Shown in pieces: positions 26,177 through 34,934 of a DNA stretch of 64,000 nucleotides. The DNA is taken from the NCBI GenBank assembly GCA_965216915.1, contig CBDCGS010000005.1:248001-312000 (forward strand), given 5' to 3'. The stretch's first letter is position 1; every line of letters begins with the position of its first letter. Under the pieces are notes generated by a model. The model was not told the origin of the DNA. It saw only the letters and a program-made list of their open reading frames with translations, and searched no databases. The stretch comes from CBDCGS01 sp965216915 (GTDB taxonomy: Bacteria > Pseudomonadota > Alphaproteobacteria > UBA828). The position numbers and the translations under genes are program-made.

Positions 26177-27165
26177 GCGACGACCTGCTTACCGTCCGCG
26201 ACCTGGTCAAGCATTTCAAGCTCGACCCCAAGGGCGTGTTCGGCACACCCCCGCTCCTGCGCGCGGTCGACGGCATCGACCTCGACGTCGCGCGCGGCGA
26301 AACCCTCGGCCTGGTCGGGGAATCGGGCTGCGGCAAATCGACCACCGCCCGCCTCATTCTGCGCCTGATCGAGCCGACCTCGGGCTCGGTCGAGTTCGAC
26401 GGCACCGACGTGCTCGCCTGCTCGAAGAAGGAGCTGACCGCGCTCAGGCGTGAGATGCAGATCGTGTTTCAGGATCCGCTCTCCTCGCTCAATCCACGCA
26501 TGTCGGTCGGCACCTCGATCGCGGAGCCGCTGCGCTTCCACCGTATCGCCGACAAGGTCGAGCGCTTCGACCGCGCGCGCGAATATCTCGAGGTGGTCGG
26601 GCTTAGCACCGACTACTACGACCGGCTGCCGCACGAGTTCTCCGGCGGCCAGAACCAGCGCGTCGCCATCGCGCGCGCCCTCATCCTGCAGCCCAAGCTG
26701 CTGATCCTCGACGAGCCGGTCTCCGCGCTCGACGTCTCGATCCGCGCGCAAATCCTGCGCCTCCTCATCGACCTGCAGCAGCAGTTCCACCTCACCTACA
26801 TCTTCATCTCGCATGATCTCTCGGTGGTGAAGCGCTTCTGCGACCGCACGGCCGTGCTCTATCTCGGCAAGATCGTCGAGATCGCGGAGAGCGAGCGGCT
26901 CTACCACGAGCCGCTGCACCCCTATTCGCAGGCCCTGATCAGCGCGATCCCCGAGGTCAACACCGAGGGCCCGCGGGCCGAGGCCTTGGGCGGCTTGGAG
27001 GGCGACGTGCCGAGCCCGATCAACCCGCCGCGCGGCTGCCGCTTCCACACCCGCTGCCCGCACCGCATGCCGATCTGCTCGGAGCAGGAGCCGACGCTGA
27101 AGGACGCCGGCAGCGGCCACGCGGTCGCCTGCTTCCTGCATGACGGGGCCGTCGCCTCAGCCTAA
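26173..27165 (+). CDS. dppF: Peptide ABC transporter ATPase, DppF-type
   Basis: 330 residues. Walker A GESGCGKS, Q-loop MQIVFQDPLSSLNPRM, signature FSGGQNQRVAIARAL, Walker B LLILDEPVSALD, H-loop ISHDLSVV. The C-terminus has the INPPRGCRFHTRCPH extension shared with DppD. Completes the five-gene transporter. The gene ends 68 bases before the convergent pyroglutamyl peptidase; no clean terminator is seen in that interval. Confidence 0.92.
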   Translation: MSDDLLTVRDLVKHFKLDPKGVFGTPPLLRAVDGIDLDVARGETLGLVGESGCGKSTTARLILRLIEPTSGSVEFDGTDVLACSKKELTALRREMQIVFQDPLSSLNPRMSVGTSIAEPLRFHRIADKVERFDRAREYLEVVGLSTDYYDRLPHEFSGGQNQRVAIARALILQPKLLILDEPVSALDVSIRAQILRLLIDLQQQFHLTYIFISHDLSVVKRFCDRTAVLYLGKIVEIAESERLYHEPLHPYSQALISAIPEVNTEGPRAEALGGLEGDVPSPINPPRGCRFHTRCPHRMPICSEQEPTLKDAGSGHAVACFLHDGAVASA

Positions 27166-27232
27166 GCCCAAGCGCCGCCAGCGCGCGTGCATGACGGGCC
27201 GTGCCGCCTCAACAGCGCGGCGCGCGTTGGCG

Positions 27233-27895
27233 CTAATACCCCTTCGGTGGCGCCTTGATGTCGGTCTTGCGCTTGGCCGCGGTCTTGATCGCGGCGTCAA
27301 CCGCATCCGACATAAGGTCGAGGCTCATCGAGGGCAGCTCGTGCTCGGGATAATCCGCGTTTGCGACGTAGTTGGGCGAGCACGGCACGTGGATGAATCC
27401 CGCGCGCGTTGAGAGCGCTTTCTGCTTCGAAAGGTGCAGCGTGCTGTACATGATCTGGTTGCAGAGATAGGTCGAGGCCGAGTTCGACACCTTCGCCGGA
27501 ATGCCGCGCTTGTTGATCGATTGCACGATCGCCTTGATCGGCAGCGTCGCTTGGTAAGCGAACGGGCCATCGGCGAACACGGGCTCGTCATGCGGCTTGG
27601 CGCCGACATTGTCCTCGACCGGGAAGTCCTTGACGTTGGCGGCGGTGCGCTCGACGCCGACCACGGCAAGCCCGGGATAGAGCCCGAGGCTGATCCAAAC
27701 ATCGGGGCGGTATTCGTCGAGCGTCTCGTCCACCAGCGGCGTGATCGTCTCGCTCTCGACCGGCACGCTGAGCGTGATGAGCTCGATATCCTTGTAGTTG
27801 CGCTGGCGCGTCCGCTCGAGAAGCTCGAGCGTCGGGTTCTCGGGCGCGTGACCCCACGGCTCGTAGCCGGTCAAGACAACGCGTTTGGCGGGCAT
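27233..27895 (-). CDS. pcp: Pyroglutamyl-peptidase I (pyrrolidone-carboxylate peptidase)
   Basis: 220 residues, the normal length. The N-terminus VVLTGYEPWG is the family's first strand; VVGVERTAANV carries the conserved Glu, NSASTYLCNQIMY the nucleophile Cys, and AGFIHVPCSP the His of the C15 triad. It removes an N-terminal 5-oxoproline from peptides in the cytoplasm. The ATG at 27895 begins the conserved sequence; a much longer open frame upstream overlaps the amidase on the other strand and is a shadow. Together with the peptide transporter and pxpABC this gives a complete import, cleave and open route for pyroglutamyl peptides. Confidence 0.88.
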   Translation of the reverse strand: MPAKRVVLTGYEPWGHAPENPTLELLERTRQRNYKDIELITLSVPVESETITPLVDETLDEYRPDVWISLGLYPGLAVVGVERTAANVKDFPVEDNVGAKPHDEPVFADGPFAYQATLPIKAIVQSINKRGIPAKVSNSASTYLCNQIMYSTLHLSKQKALSTRAGFIHVPCSPNYVANADYPEHELPSMSLDLMSDAVDAAIKTAAKRKTDIKAPPKGY

Positions 27896-28036
27896 GGCAT
27901 GCGTCTCCCGATGCGGTTTCGCCGCGCCAGGCTCGCGCAATTCGGCCAAGCGCGCAACCGCGGCCGTAGACGACGCGCACGGCGGCAGACAGGATAGGCG
28001 GCCGGCGGCGGGAATAACGAACAACGGGAGGCAGCT

Positions 28037-29473
28037 ATGGCATCCGACGATCTTTGCTACATCACCGCAAGCGAGGCGATCGCGCGGTTCAAGAAGAGGA
28101 CGCTCTCGCCTGTCGAGCTCATGGATGCGGTGATCGCGCGCTCCGAGGCGGTCAACCCCAAACTCAATGCCTACACCCACACCTTCTACGAACGCGCGCG
28201 GAAAGAGGCCAAGGCCGCCGAGCGGCGCTACGCCAAGGGTGCCGAGACGCGGCCGCTCGAAGGTGTGCCGATCGTGATCAAGGACTTCCACCCGGTGGCC
28301 GGCGAGGTCACGACCTTCGGCTCGCGCATGTTCGCCGAGCACGTGCCGGAGACGTCGGTGCCGACGGTGGCACGCCTGCTGGATGCCGGGGCGATCATGC
28401 ACGCGCGCACCACCACGCCGGAGATGGCCTACGCGCCCTACACGCGAAGCCCGCTCTGGGGCGTGACGAAGAACCCGTGGAACCTCGCGTTCGGGCCCGG
28501 CGGCTCCTCCGGCGGCGCGGGCGCGGCGGTCGCGAGCGGCATGACCACTCTCGCCGACGGCACCGACGGCGGCGGCTCGATCCGCATCCCGGCGGGCTCC
28601 TGCGGCATCTTCGGCTACAAGGCGCCCTTCGGTCGCAACCCGACCGACGCCGCCCATCCGCGCGAGACGCTGCTGCACTACGGACCGATGACGCGGAGCG
28701 TCGCCGACGGCGCGCTGATGCAGAACGTCACAGCCGGCCCCCACCCCGACGATGCCTGCTCGCTCCGCCCCAAGCTCGAGATTCCGGCGCGGCTCAAGCG
28801 CATCAAAGGCTGGAAGATCGCGTTCTCGATGGACCTCGGCTACTACGAGGTCGACGAGGAGGTGCAAAAGAACACACGCCGCGCGCTCGCCGCCTTCAAG
28901 GACCTCGGCTGCACCGTCAAGGAGGTCGACCTCGCGTGGAACTTCGGCGCGCTCGATGCCTGGTACACCATTTGGGAAGGTCTCTTCTGGGCGACCGCGC
29001 AGGATCTCTACCCGCGCTGGAAGTTCGAGATGGATGGCCATGTGCGCGACATCCTCGAGCGCGGCGCGCAGCACAGCCTGACGCGCTTCTATCAGACCAA
29101 CGCGGTGCGGGGCGCGATGTATCAGACGCTCGCGCCCATCCTCGATGCGCACGACGTACTGGTTTGCCCGACCAACGCGCTGCCGGCGCTGCCCATCGAC
29201 CACCAGATCGACAGCACCGAGTTCCGCATCAACGGCAAGCCGATCACGATCTCCAACCGGCCGGGCGACGTCTATGTGCAGTGGCAGCTCTGCTACCCGT
29301 TCAACCTGGTGCCGGAATGCCCCGTCGCAAGCGTGCCGAGCGGCTTTGCCTCGAACGGAGTGCCGACCGGCATTCAGATCATCGGCAAGACCTACGACGA
29401 CATCGCGGTGTTCCGCGCGGCGGCTGATTTCGAGCGCGCGATGCCGTGGGCCGGCACGCGCCCGGCGATTTGA
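28037..29473 (+). CDS. Amidase signature family hydrolase
   Basis: 478 residues. The Ser-cisSer-Lys triad is visible: Lys in PIVIKDFHPV, the cis-Ser in FGPGGSSGGAGAAVASG and the nucleophile Ser in DGGGSIRIPAG. Amidase-signature enzymes hydrolyse carboxamides to acid and ammonia. No signal peptide. ATG at 28037 follows CGGGAGGCAGCT, a good ribosome site. It heads a plus-strand group (amidase, deacetylase-fold hydrolase, flavin monooxygenase, then speD-speE). Substrate not predictable; no GatA-specific partner genes are near, so it is a catabolic amidase rather than the tRNA amidotransferase. Confidence 0.9.
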   Translation: MASDDLCYITASEAIARFKKRTLSPVELMDAVIARSEAVNPKLNAYTHTFYERARKEAKAAERRYAKGAETRPLEGVPIVIKDFHPVAGEVTTFGSRMFAEHVPETSVPTVARLLDAGAIMHARTTTPEMAYAPYTRSPLWGVTKNPWNLAFGPGGSSGGAGAAVASGMTTLADGTDGGGSIRIPAGSCGIFGYKAPFGRNPTDAAHPRETLLHYGPMTRSVADGALMQNVTAGPHPDDACSLRPKLEIPARLKRIKGWKIAFSMDLGYYEVDEEVQKNTRRALAAFKDLGCTVKEVDLAWNFGALDAWYTIWEGLFWATAQDLYPRWKFEMDGHVRDILERGAQHSLTRFYQTNAVRGAMYQTLAPILDAHDVLVCPTNALPALPIDHQIDSTEFRINGKPITISNRPGDVYVQWQLCYPFNLVPECPVASVPSGFASNGVPTGIQIIGKTYDDIAVFRAAADFERAMPWAGTRPAI

Positions 29474-29575
29474 TCTCGACCGGCCCGTCGCCGTACCATC
29501 CGCGTTGACGTCGCCGCCGCCCGTCGCCATGGCGCGGCGCGCGTTCTCAGTCAGTCAGTGCCGCGGGAGGGACTA

Positions 29576-30484
29576 ATGGGCGGAACGACCAAGGACATCC
29601 AAGTCTGCTTCAATCCACATTTCGACGCGGTCTCGCTGTGGATCGGCTCGTTCGGCGGCGCGGATTCGCCCTGCGATATCTCGCGCGGCGTTTTCGCGGC
29701 GAAGCGCGGTGTGCCGCGCCTGCTCGACCTCTTCGCGCGCTACGACATCACGACCACCTGGGGCGTGACCGGCCATTCGCTCGAGAGCTTCCCGAAGGCC
29801 GCCGAGCAGATCGTCGCGGCTGGTCACGAGCTCGGCGTGCACGGCTACGCCCACGAGAACCCGCTCGCGATGACCCGCGAGCAGGAGGCCGACGTGCTCG
29901 ACAAGACCATGGGTCTCGTCGAGAGCCTCACCGGCAGCGCGCCGGTCGGCTACATGGCGCCCTGGTGGGAGCTCAGCACCAACACCATCGAGCTGCTGCG
30001 CGAGCGCGGCATCAAGTATGACAGCAGCCTCATGGAGGACGACTACCACCCCTATTGGCTCCGGAGCGGCGATTCCTGGAGCAAGATCAACTACGCCCAG
30101 GACGCGAAAGATTGGATGAAGCCTTGGAAGCCAGGCACCGAAGTCGAGCTCGTCGAGCTGCCCGCGAGCTGGTATCTGGACGACGCGCCGCCGACGATGT
30201 TCGTCAAAGCCTTCCCCAACAGTCATGGCTGGGTAACCGGGCGCGATCTCGGCGAGATCTGGCAGGACCAGTTCGACTGGGTCTACCGCCACCACGACTA
30301 TGCGACCTTCCTCTGCACCATCCACCCGGACAGCGCGGGCAAGCCCCATGTCCTGATGGCGATCGAGCGCCTGATCGACCACATGATGGCGCACGGCGGC
30401 GTGCGCATGGTGACGATGCGCGAGATGGCGGAGGATTTCGCGCGGCGCTGCCCCTTCGGCTCCGGCATCGACCCCGCCGAGTGA
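29576..30484 (+). CDS. NodB-fold polysaccharide deacetylase-like hydrolase (PgdA/HP0310 type)
   Basis: 302 residues from the ATG at 29576 (GCGGGAGGG just upstream; an in-frame start 18 bases earlier would destroy that site). The family opening VCFNPHFDAVSLWIG contains the metal Asp, ELGVHGYAHENPLAMT the metal His pair, and GYMAPWW the next motif. Members act on N-acetyl groups of sugars or, in allantoinase-like branches (PuuE), on cyclic amides. The lack of a signal peptide and placement beside an amidase and a RutA-like monooxygenase make a small cytoplasmic amide substrate more likely than a cell-wall polymer. Ends 4 bases before the next gene. Confidence 0.82.
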   Translation: MGGTTKDIQVCFNPHFDAVSLWIGSFGGADSPCDISRGVFAAKRGVPRLLDLFARYDITTTWGVTGHSLESFPKAAEQIVAAGHELGVHGYAHENPLAMTREQEADVLDKTMGLVESLTGSAPVGYMAPWWELSTNTIELLRERGIKYDSSLMEDDYHPYWLRSGDSWSKINYAQDAKDWMKPWKPGTEVELVELPASWYLDDAPPTMFVKAFPNSHGWVTGRDLGEIWQDQFDWVYRHHDYATFLCTIHPDSAGKPHVLMAIERLIDHMMAHGGVRMVTMREMAEDFARRCPFGSGIDPAE

Positions 30485-30488
30485 TCCC

Positions 30489-31640
30489 GTGACCGACACC
30501 ACCCCTGCCCCGCGCACGCTCGGCGACGACGCGGTGGCGTGGCGCGCGCGCCATGTGCCCGTGTTCAACGAGAACCGCTTCAAGCTCGGCGTGTTCGGCC
30601 AGAACTGCTCGAACGGTTGCACCATCACCCATGCGGAGACCACGTTCGAGCCGACCTACGAGCACAGCGTGAAGATCAGCCAGCTCGCCGACCGGCTGGG
30701 CTTCGAGCTGCTCGTGCCGGTCGGCCGCTGGCGCCACTTCGGCGGCACCACGCAATTCAACGGCAACAATCTCGAGGTCTACACCTGGGCGGCCGCGATG
30801 GCCTGCCACACCGAGAACATCATGGTGTTCGCCACCTCGCATGTGCCGACCGTGCACCCGATCCTCGCGGCCAAACAGAGCGCGACGATCGACCACATCT
30901 CGGGCGGGCGCTTCGGCCTCAACGTGGTATGCGGCTGGTTCAAGCCCGAGATGGAGATGTTTGGCGTCGACCAGCTGCCGCACGACACGCGCTACGAGAT
31001 GGCGGCGGAGTGGCTCGACTGCGTCACCCGGCTCTGGACCGAGGACGACTGGGACCACGCGGGCACCTATTACAGGATCAAAGACGGCTTTCTCGCGCCG
31101 AAACCCATCCAGCGGCCCTATCCGGTCGTGATCAACGCCGGCTCGTCTCCGGCGGGCCGCGAGTTCTCCGCGCGCTACGCCGATTTCAACTTCCTCTCCA
31201 TCACGACAATGGAAAAGGCGAAGGAGATCGTCGACGACATCCACGACCGCGCGGCGGGCCACGGCCGGACTTGCGGCGTGATGAGCTACGGCCTGGTCTG
31301 CTGCCGCGACACCGAAACCGAGGCCCGCGCCCTCTACCGACGCATCGTCGACGAGGGTGATTGGGGCGCCACCAACACGATCATCGAGCTGATGCTCGGG
31401 GAGAACTACTCCTACGGCTCGAACAAGGACGAGATCCGCGCGATGGGCGAGCGCTTCATCGCAGGCTGGGGCGGCTACCCGTTGGTCGGCACGCCCGAGC
31501 AGATCGTTGACGAAATGTGCAAGATTGCCGATCTCGGCATCGAAGGGTTTATCCTTTCGTGGCTTGATTATCACGAAGAGCTGCAATATTTCGGCGAGAC
31601 GGTGATGCCGCTGATGCGCCAAGCGGGGCTGCGCGTCTAA
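30489..31640 (+). CDS. LLM-class flavin monooxygenase, RutA-like
   Basis: 383 residues from a GTG at 30489. The luciferase-like barrel shows FKLGVFGQNCSNGC at the start, QLADRLGFELLVPVGRWRHF, ATIDHISGGRFGLNVVCGW and the pattern YADFNFLSI. These are shared with RutA (pyrimidine ring-opening oxygenase) and with alkanesulfonate/dimethylsulfone monooxygenases. It uses reduced FMN and O2; no flavin reductase gene is adjacent. Coupled to the deacetylase-like gene (4-base gap), so the pair probably acts on one compound. Rut partner genes (rutB-F) are absent, so a uracil role is not assumed. Confidence 0.85.
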   Translation: MTDTTPAPRTLGDDAVAWRARHVPVFNENRFKLGVFGQNCSNGCTITHAETTFEPTYEHSVKISQLADRLGFELLVPVGRWRHFGGTTQFNGNNLEVYTWAAAMACHTENIMVFATSHVPTVHPILAAKQSATIDHISGGRFGLNVVCGWFKPEMEMFGVDQLPHDTRYEMAAEWLDCVTRLWTEDDWDHAGTYYRIKDGFLAPKPIQRPYPVVINAGSSPAGREFSARYADFNFLSITTMEKAKEIVDDIHDRAAGHGRTCGVMSYGLVCCRDTETEARALYRRIVDEGDWGATNTIIELMLGENYSYGSNKDEIRAMGERFIAGWGGYPLVGTPEQIVDEMCKIADLGIEGFILSWLDYHEELQYFGETVMPLMRQAGLRV

Positions 31641-31678
31641 CCCCGTCATTCGCGGCGTTTCTAAGGGAGATCGCTCAA

Positions 31679-32113
31679 GTGCTGACCGAAAAGCACGACG
31701 CGTCGACGCAGACCCAACGGTCCGTGGCGGCGCCGGATCACTTCGTGGTCCACGACGGCGCGGCCTATGCCGGTACGCACATTCTCGTCGACCTGTGGGG
31801 CGCGACGCGCCTCGACGATCGCGCCCATGTCGAGGCGGCGCTCGTGCGCGCGACCAACGAAAGCGGTGCCACGCTGCTGCACATCCACCTCCACCAGTTT
31901 TCGCCGAGCGGCGGCATCTCTGGCGTCGCGGTGCTCGCGGAATCGCACATCAGCGTCCACACCTGGCCGGAGCGCGGCTTCGCGGCGCTCGACGTGTTCA
32001 TGTGCGGCGCGACCGAGCCTGCGCGCGCGGTCGAGGCGCTGCGCGCCGCGCTGCAGCCGGACCGGATCGACGTCCGCACCATGATGCGGGGCAAGGTCGG
32101 CGCGGATGGATGA
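31679..32113 (+). CDS. speD: S-adenosylmethionine decarboxylase proenzyme
   Basis: 144 residues from a GTG at 31679 with AAGGGAGAT upstream. The self-cleavage site is ES/HISVHTWPE, giving a pyruvoyl group from the Ser, and GTHILVDLWG is the class 1B N-terminal motif. About 25 residues precede the usual start of the ~115-residue class 1B enzymes. Produces decarboxylated SAM for aminopropyl transfer. Overlaps speE by 8 bases, so the two are co-translated. Confidence 0.92.
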   Translation: MLTEKHDASTQTQRSVAAPDHFVVHDGAAYAGTHILVDLWGATRLDDRAHVEAALVRATNESGATLLHIHLHQFSPSGGISGVAVLAESHISVHTWPERGFAALDVFMCGATEPARAVEALRAALQPDRIDVRTMMRGKVGADG

Positions 32114-32969
32114 GTTTCGCGAAGCGCTCCTCGACGGCTGGACCCAGGTGATGGCCGTCGAGACGGTGCTTCACGAATCACGCACGGCGCACCAGCACCT
32201 CGTGATCTTCCACAACCCGGTGTTCGGCCGGGTGCTCGCGCTCGATGGCATCGTGCAGACCACCGAGGCCGATGAGTTCATCTATCACGAGATGCTCGCC
32301 CATGTGCCCATCCTCGCCCACGGCGCCGCGTGCGACGTGCTCGCGATCGGCGGCGGCGACGGCGGCCTCGTGCGCGAGGTGCTCAAGCATCGGACCCTTG
32401 ACAGCGTGACCATGGTCGAGATCGACCGGTCGGTGATCGACCTCTGCCGGCGCCATTTGCCCAACCATTCCCGCGGTGCGTTCGACGACCCTCGGCTCGC
32501 GGTGGAGATCGCCGACGGCCTTGCCTATGTGCAGCAGACGGACCGGCGGTTCGACGTGATCATCTCCGATTCCACCGACCCGATCGGGCCCGGCGAGGCG
32601 CTGCATTCCGCCGCGTTCTACGCGGGCTGCCGGCGCTGCCTGAGCCCCGGCGGGGTGTTCGTCGCGCAAAATGGCACGGCGTTCGACCAGCAAGACGGCA
32701 TCCGCGCGACGGCGCGGCGCCTCGGCCCGCTGTTCGCCGACACCACGTTCTATCTCACCCACGTGCCGTCCTACATCGGCGGACCGATGGCGCTCGCCTG
32801 GGCGAGCGACGATCGCTCATTGCGTCATCACACGCACGACGCCCTAACCGCACGAATGGCGGCCGCCCGCATCGAGACGCGCTACTACACGCCAGCGGTG
32901 CACCAGGGCGCGTTTGCGCTGCCCGCCTTCGTCGAGCGCGTGATACGCGAGGCTACGACTGACGCTTGA
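32106..32969 (+). CDS. speE: Spermidine synthase (polyamine aminopropyltransferase)
   Basis: 287 residues. Family motifs VFGRVLALDGIVQTTEADEF, YHEMLAHVP and the dcSAM site AIGGGDGGLVREVLKH are present, with the catalytic Asp in ISDSTDPIGPGEALHS. It transfers an aminopropyl group from decarboxylated SAM to putrescine in the cytoplasm. The last 17 bases overlap the convergent livM gene, leaving no room for a terminator between them. Confidence 0.93.
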   Translation: MDEFREALLDGWTQVMAVETVLHESRTAHQHLVIFHNPVFGRVLALDGIVQTTEADEFIYHEMLAHVPILAHGAACDVLAIGGGDGGLVREVLKHRTLDSVTMVEIDRSVIDLCRRHLPNHSRGAFDDPRLAVEIADGLAYVQQTDRRFDVIISDSTDPIGPGEALHSAAFYAGCRRCLSPGGVFVAQNGTAFDQQDGIRATARRLGPLFADTTFYLTHVPSYIGGPMALAWASDDRSLRHHTHDALTARMAAARIETRYYTPAVHQGAFALPAFVERVIREATTDA

Positions 32970-34017
32970 GCGCGCCTTCGGCGGTCGCGTCGCCCTTGAA
33001 GGGGAAGTAGATCTCGGCGTTGCCGGTGATGCCGCTCCGGCGGAACACGATGATCGCCATCATCACGACGCCGACGACGACCCAAGTGCTGCTGGTCGGC
33101 AGCGTGAACCCATCGGCCCCGAACATGCCGGACTCCAGGTTCTTGAGCAGGTCGATCACGACAGACAGCACCACCACCCCGACCACGGCGCCGGAGAGGC
33201 TCTGCATGCCGCCGACCACCAGCATCGCGAGGGTGATGAGCGTGATGTCGAGGAAGAACGAGTCAACCGTGAGCATGCCGAGGAAATGGCCGAACAGGCC
33301 GCCCGCCATGCCACAGAAAAAGCCTGAGATGACGAACGCGATCAGGCGCTGACGGAACACGTTGACGCCCGCCGCCTTCGCCGCCACCTCGTCGTCGCGC
33401 GAGGCGCGCAGCGCAAGTCCATATTTCGAGCGAGAATAGAAGAACGCGACGATGATCGTGATGATTGCGTAGATGTAGGCGACCCACGGCGTCGTCGTCT
33501 GCGGCAGCCCGATCACCGAGCTCGCGCCCGAGGTCCACGTGTTCCAACGCAGATAGACCGAATAGAGAATCATCAGGAACGCGAAGGTGCCGATCGAGGC
33601 CGCGATTCCCGATAATCGCATCAGCGCGATGCCCGATACGAACGCGACCACGGCGCTCACGAGGCCGGCGAGGAAGATCGCGAGAACGAAGTGGTGGCTG
33701 TTGTTCAACAGATAGGTTGGCAGCCCCGGCATGAAGATCTCGCGCGTGAACTCGCAGCAGGTCTGCCAGCCCGTCGCGTAGGCGCCGACCATCATGAAGC
33801 CGATGTGGCCGAACGACATGATCCCCGAGTTGCCGATGAAGAGGTAGAGCGCCACCACGATGACGATGCGGATCAGCGCTTCGGTCAGCGTGCGCGAGAG
33901 GATGTTGTCGTTTAGCGAGACGACGATCGCCGTGATGATCAGGAGCCCGAGAACCATGTTGACGAGCGGCCAGAACTCCCGCAACCGCCGCATCAGCGGT
34001 GTGTTGGCTTCGATCAT
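32953..34017 (-). CDS. livM: Branched-chain-type ABC transporter permease, LivM
   Basis: 354 residues with about ten hydrophobic spans. Family motifs: LYLFIGNSGIMSFGHIGFM, LRASRDDEVAAKAAGVNV (the cytoplasmic coupling loop) and GGMQSLSGAVVGVVVL. Pairs with LivH in the inner membrane. The ATG at 34017 shares one base with the livH stop (TGATG). Last gene of the minus-strand transporter operon, overlapping speE at its 3' end. Confidence 0.9.
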   Translation of the reverse strand: MIEANTPLMRRLREFWPLVNMVLGLLIITAIVVSLNDNILSRTLTEALIRIVIVVALYLFIGNSGIMSFGHIGFMMVGAYATGWQTCCEFTREIFMPGLPTYLLNNSHHFVLAIFLAGLVSAVVAFVSGIALMRLSGIAASIGTFAFLMILYSVYLRWNTWTSGASSVIGLPQTTTPWVAYIYAIITIIVAFFYSRSKYGLALRASRDDEVAAKAAGVNVFRQRLIAFVISGFFCGMAGGLFGHFLGMLTVDSFFLDITLITLAMLVVGGMQSLSGAVVGVVVLSVVIDLLKNLESGMFGADGFTLPTSSTWVVVGVVMMAIIVFRRSGITGNAEIYFPFKGDATAEGALKRQS

Positions 34018-34934
34018 CAGACGCGTTCCTTGAAGGCTTTCGTCGGCACCAAGCCCTGAGGCCGCGCGAGCAGGATCACGACGACCAGCCCGAAGACGAA
34101 GGCATCGCGGAAGCCGCGCATTTCGTCGGGCAGAATCGCGATCAAGACGGTGCTGAAGATGCCGACGACGTACCCGCCGACCACCGCGCCAACCAAGCTC
34201 CCCATGCCGCCGATCACCGTGGCGATGAAGGCGTAGAGCATGAGGAAGACGCCGCCGCGGAAATTAATGATGCCGGTTTGCGTGTGATACATCAGCGACA
34301 TGATCGCCGCGAGCGCGCCGCTGATGACGAAGGCGAGCGCGATCACCCGCGTCGCATTGACGCCGAGCATCCGCGCCATGCGGAAATCCTCGGCCGCCGC
34401 GCGCATCTCGACCCCGATCGGCGTGCGCCGCAGGAAAAGCGTCAGCAACAGCAACAACACCCAGGTGACCGCCACGATCACGAGCTGCAGTACCGGCACC
34501 TGCACGTCATCGGAGAGCTGGATGACGCCGGTGAGCTCGGGCCAAAGCGCGGCGGCCTTGGGGCGGCCGCCATAGATCATGATGATCAGGTTTTGGATCG
34601 AGAAGCTGAGCGCGACCGACGCGATCATCAGAACCGCCGGCGGCGCCGTTTGAATCTGCCGGAACAGCAGGAAATAGGATGCCAGCGCAAAGATGATCAC
34701 AACCCCGATCACCGGGAAGGCAAGCAGCCAGTCCGGCAAGGCCAGGATCATCGGCGTCGCGACCACGGCCATCGACGGCACGATCAGCGAGAAGCCACCG
34801 ATGGTGATGAAATCGCCATGCGCAAAGTTGATGAGCCGGAGCACGCCGAACAAAAGCCCGATGCCGAGCGCGCCTAGCGCGTAGAAGCTGCCGAGGCTCA
34901 GGCTGCTGATGATGACCTGGAGGATGTACTCCAT
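34017..34934 (-). CDS. livH: Branched-chain-type ABC transporter permease, LivH
   Basis: 305 residues from the ATG at 34934. The start IISSLSLGSFYALGALGIGL and VLRLINFAHGDFITIGGF are the LivH signature; RMARMLGVNATRV is the coupling loop and GGMGSLVGAVVGGYVVG follows. A longer open frame upstream overlaps livF and is a shadow. The ATG overlaps the livF stop by one base. Solute is not defined by sequence: Liv-type systems also carry amides, urea and aromatic acids. Confidence 0.9.
   Translation of the reverse strand: MEYILQVIISSLSLGSFYALGALGIGLLFGVLRLINFAHGDFITIGGFSLIVPSMAVVATPMILALPDWLLAFPVIGVVIIFALASYFLLFRQIQTAPPAVLMIASVALSFSIQNLIIMIYGGRPKAAALWPELTGVIQLSDDVQVPVLQLVIVAVTWVLLLLLTLFLRRTPIGVEMRAAAEDFRMARMLGVNATRVIALAFVISGALAAIMSLMYHTQTGIINFRGGVFLMLYAFIATVIGGMGSLVGAVVGGYVVGIFSTVLIAILPDEMRGFRDAFVFGLVVVILLARPQGLVPTKAFKERV

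Noticed and set aside
27166..27232. Bidirectional terminator between dppF and pcp
   Set aside because: Only an imperfect inverted repeat with a large loop and no T-run could be found.
27233..29530. 765-codon minus-strand frame ending in pyroglutamyl peptidase
   Set aside because: Only the last 220 codons match the family; the rest is antisense to the amidase. The start at 27895 is used.
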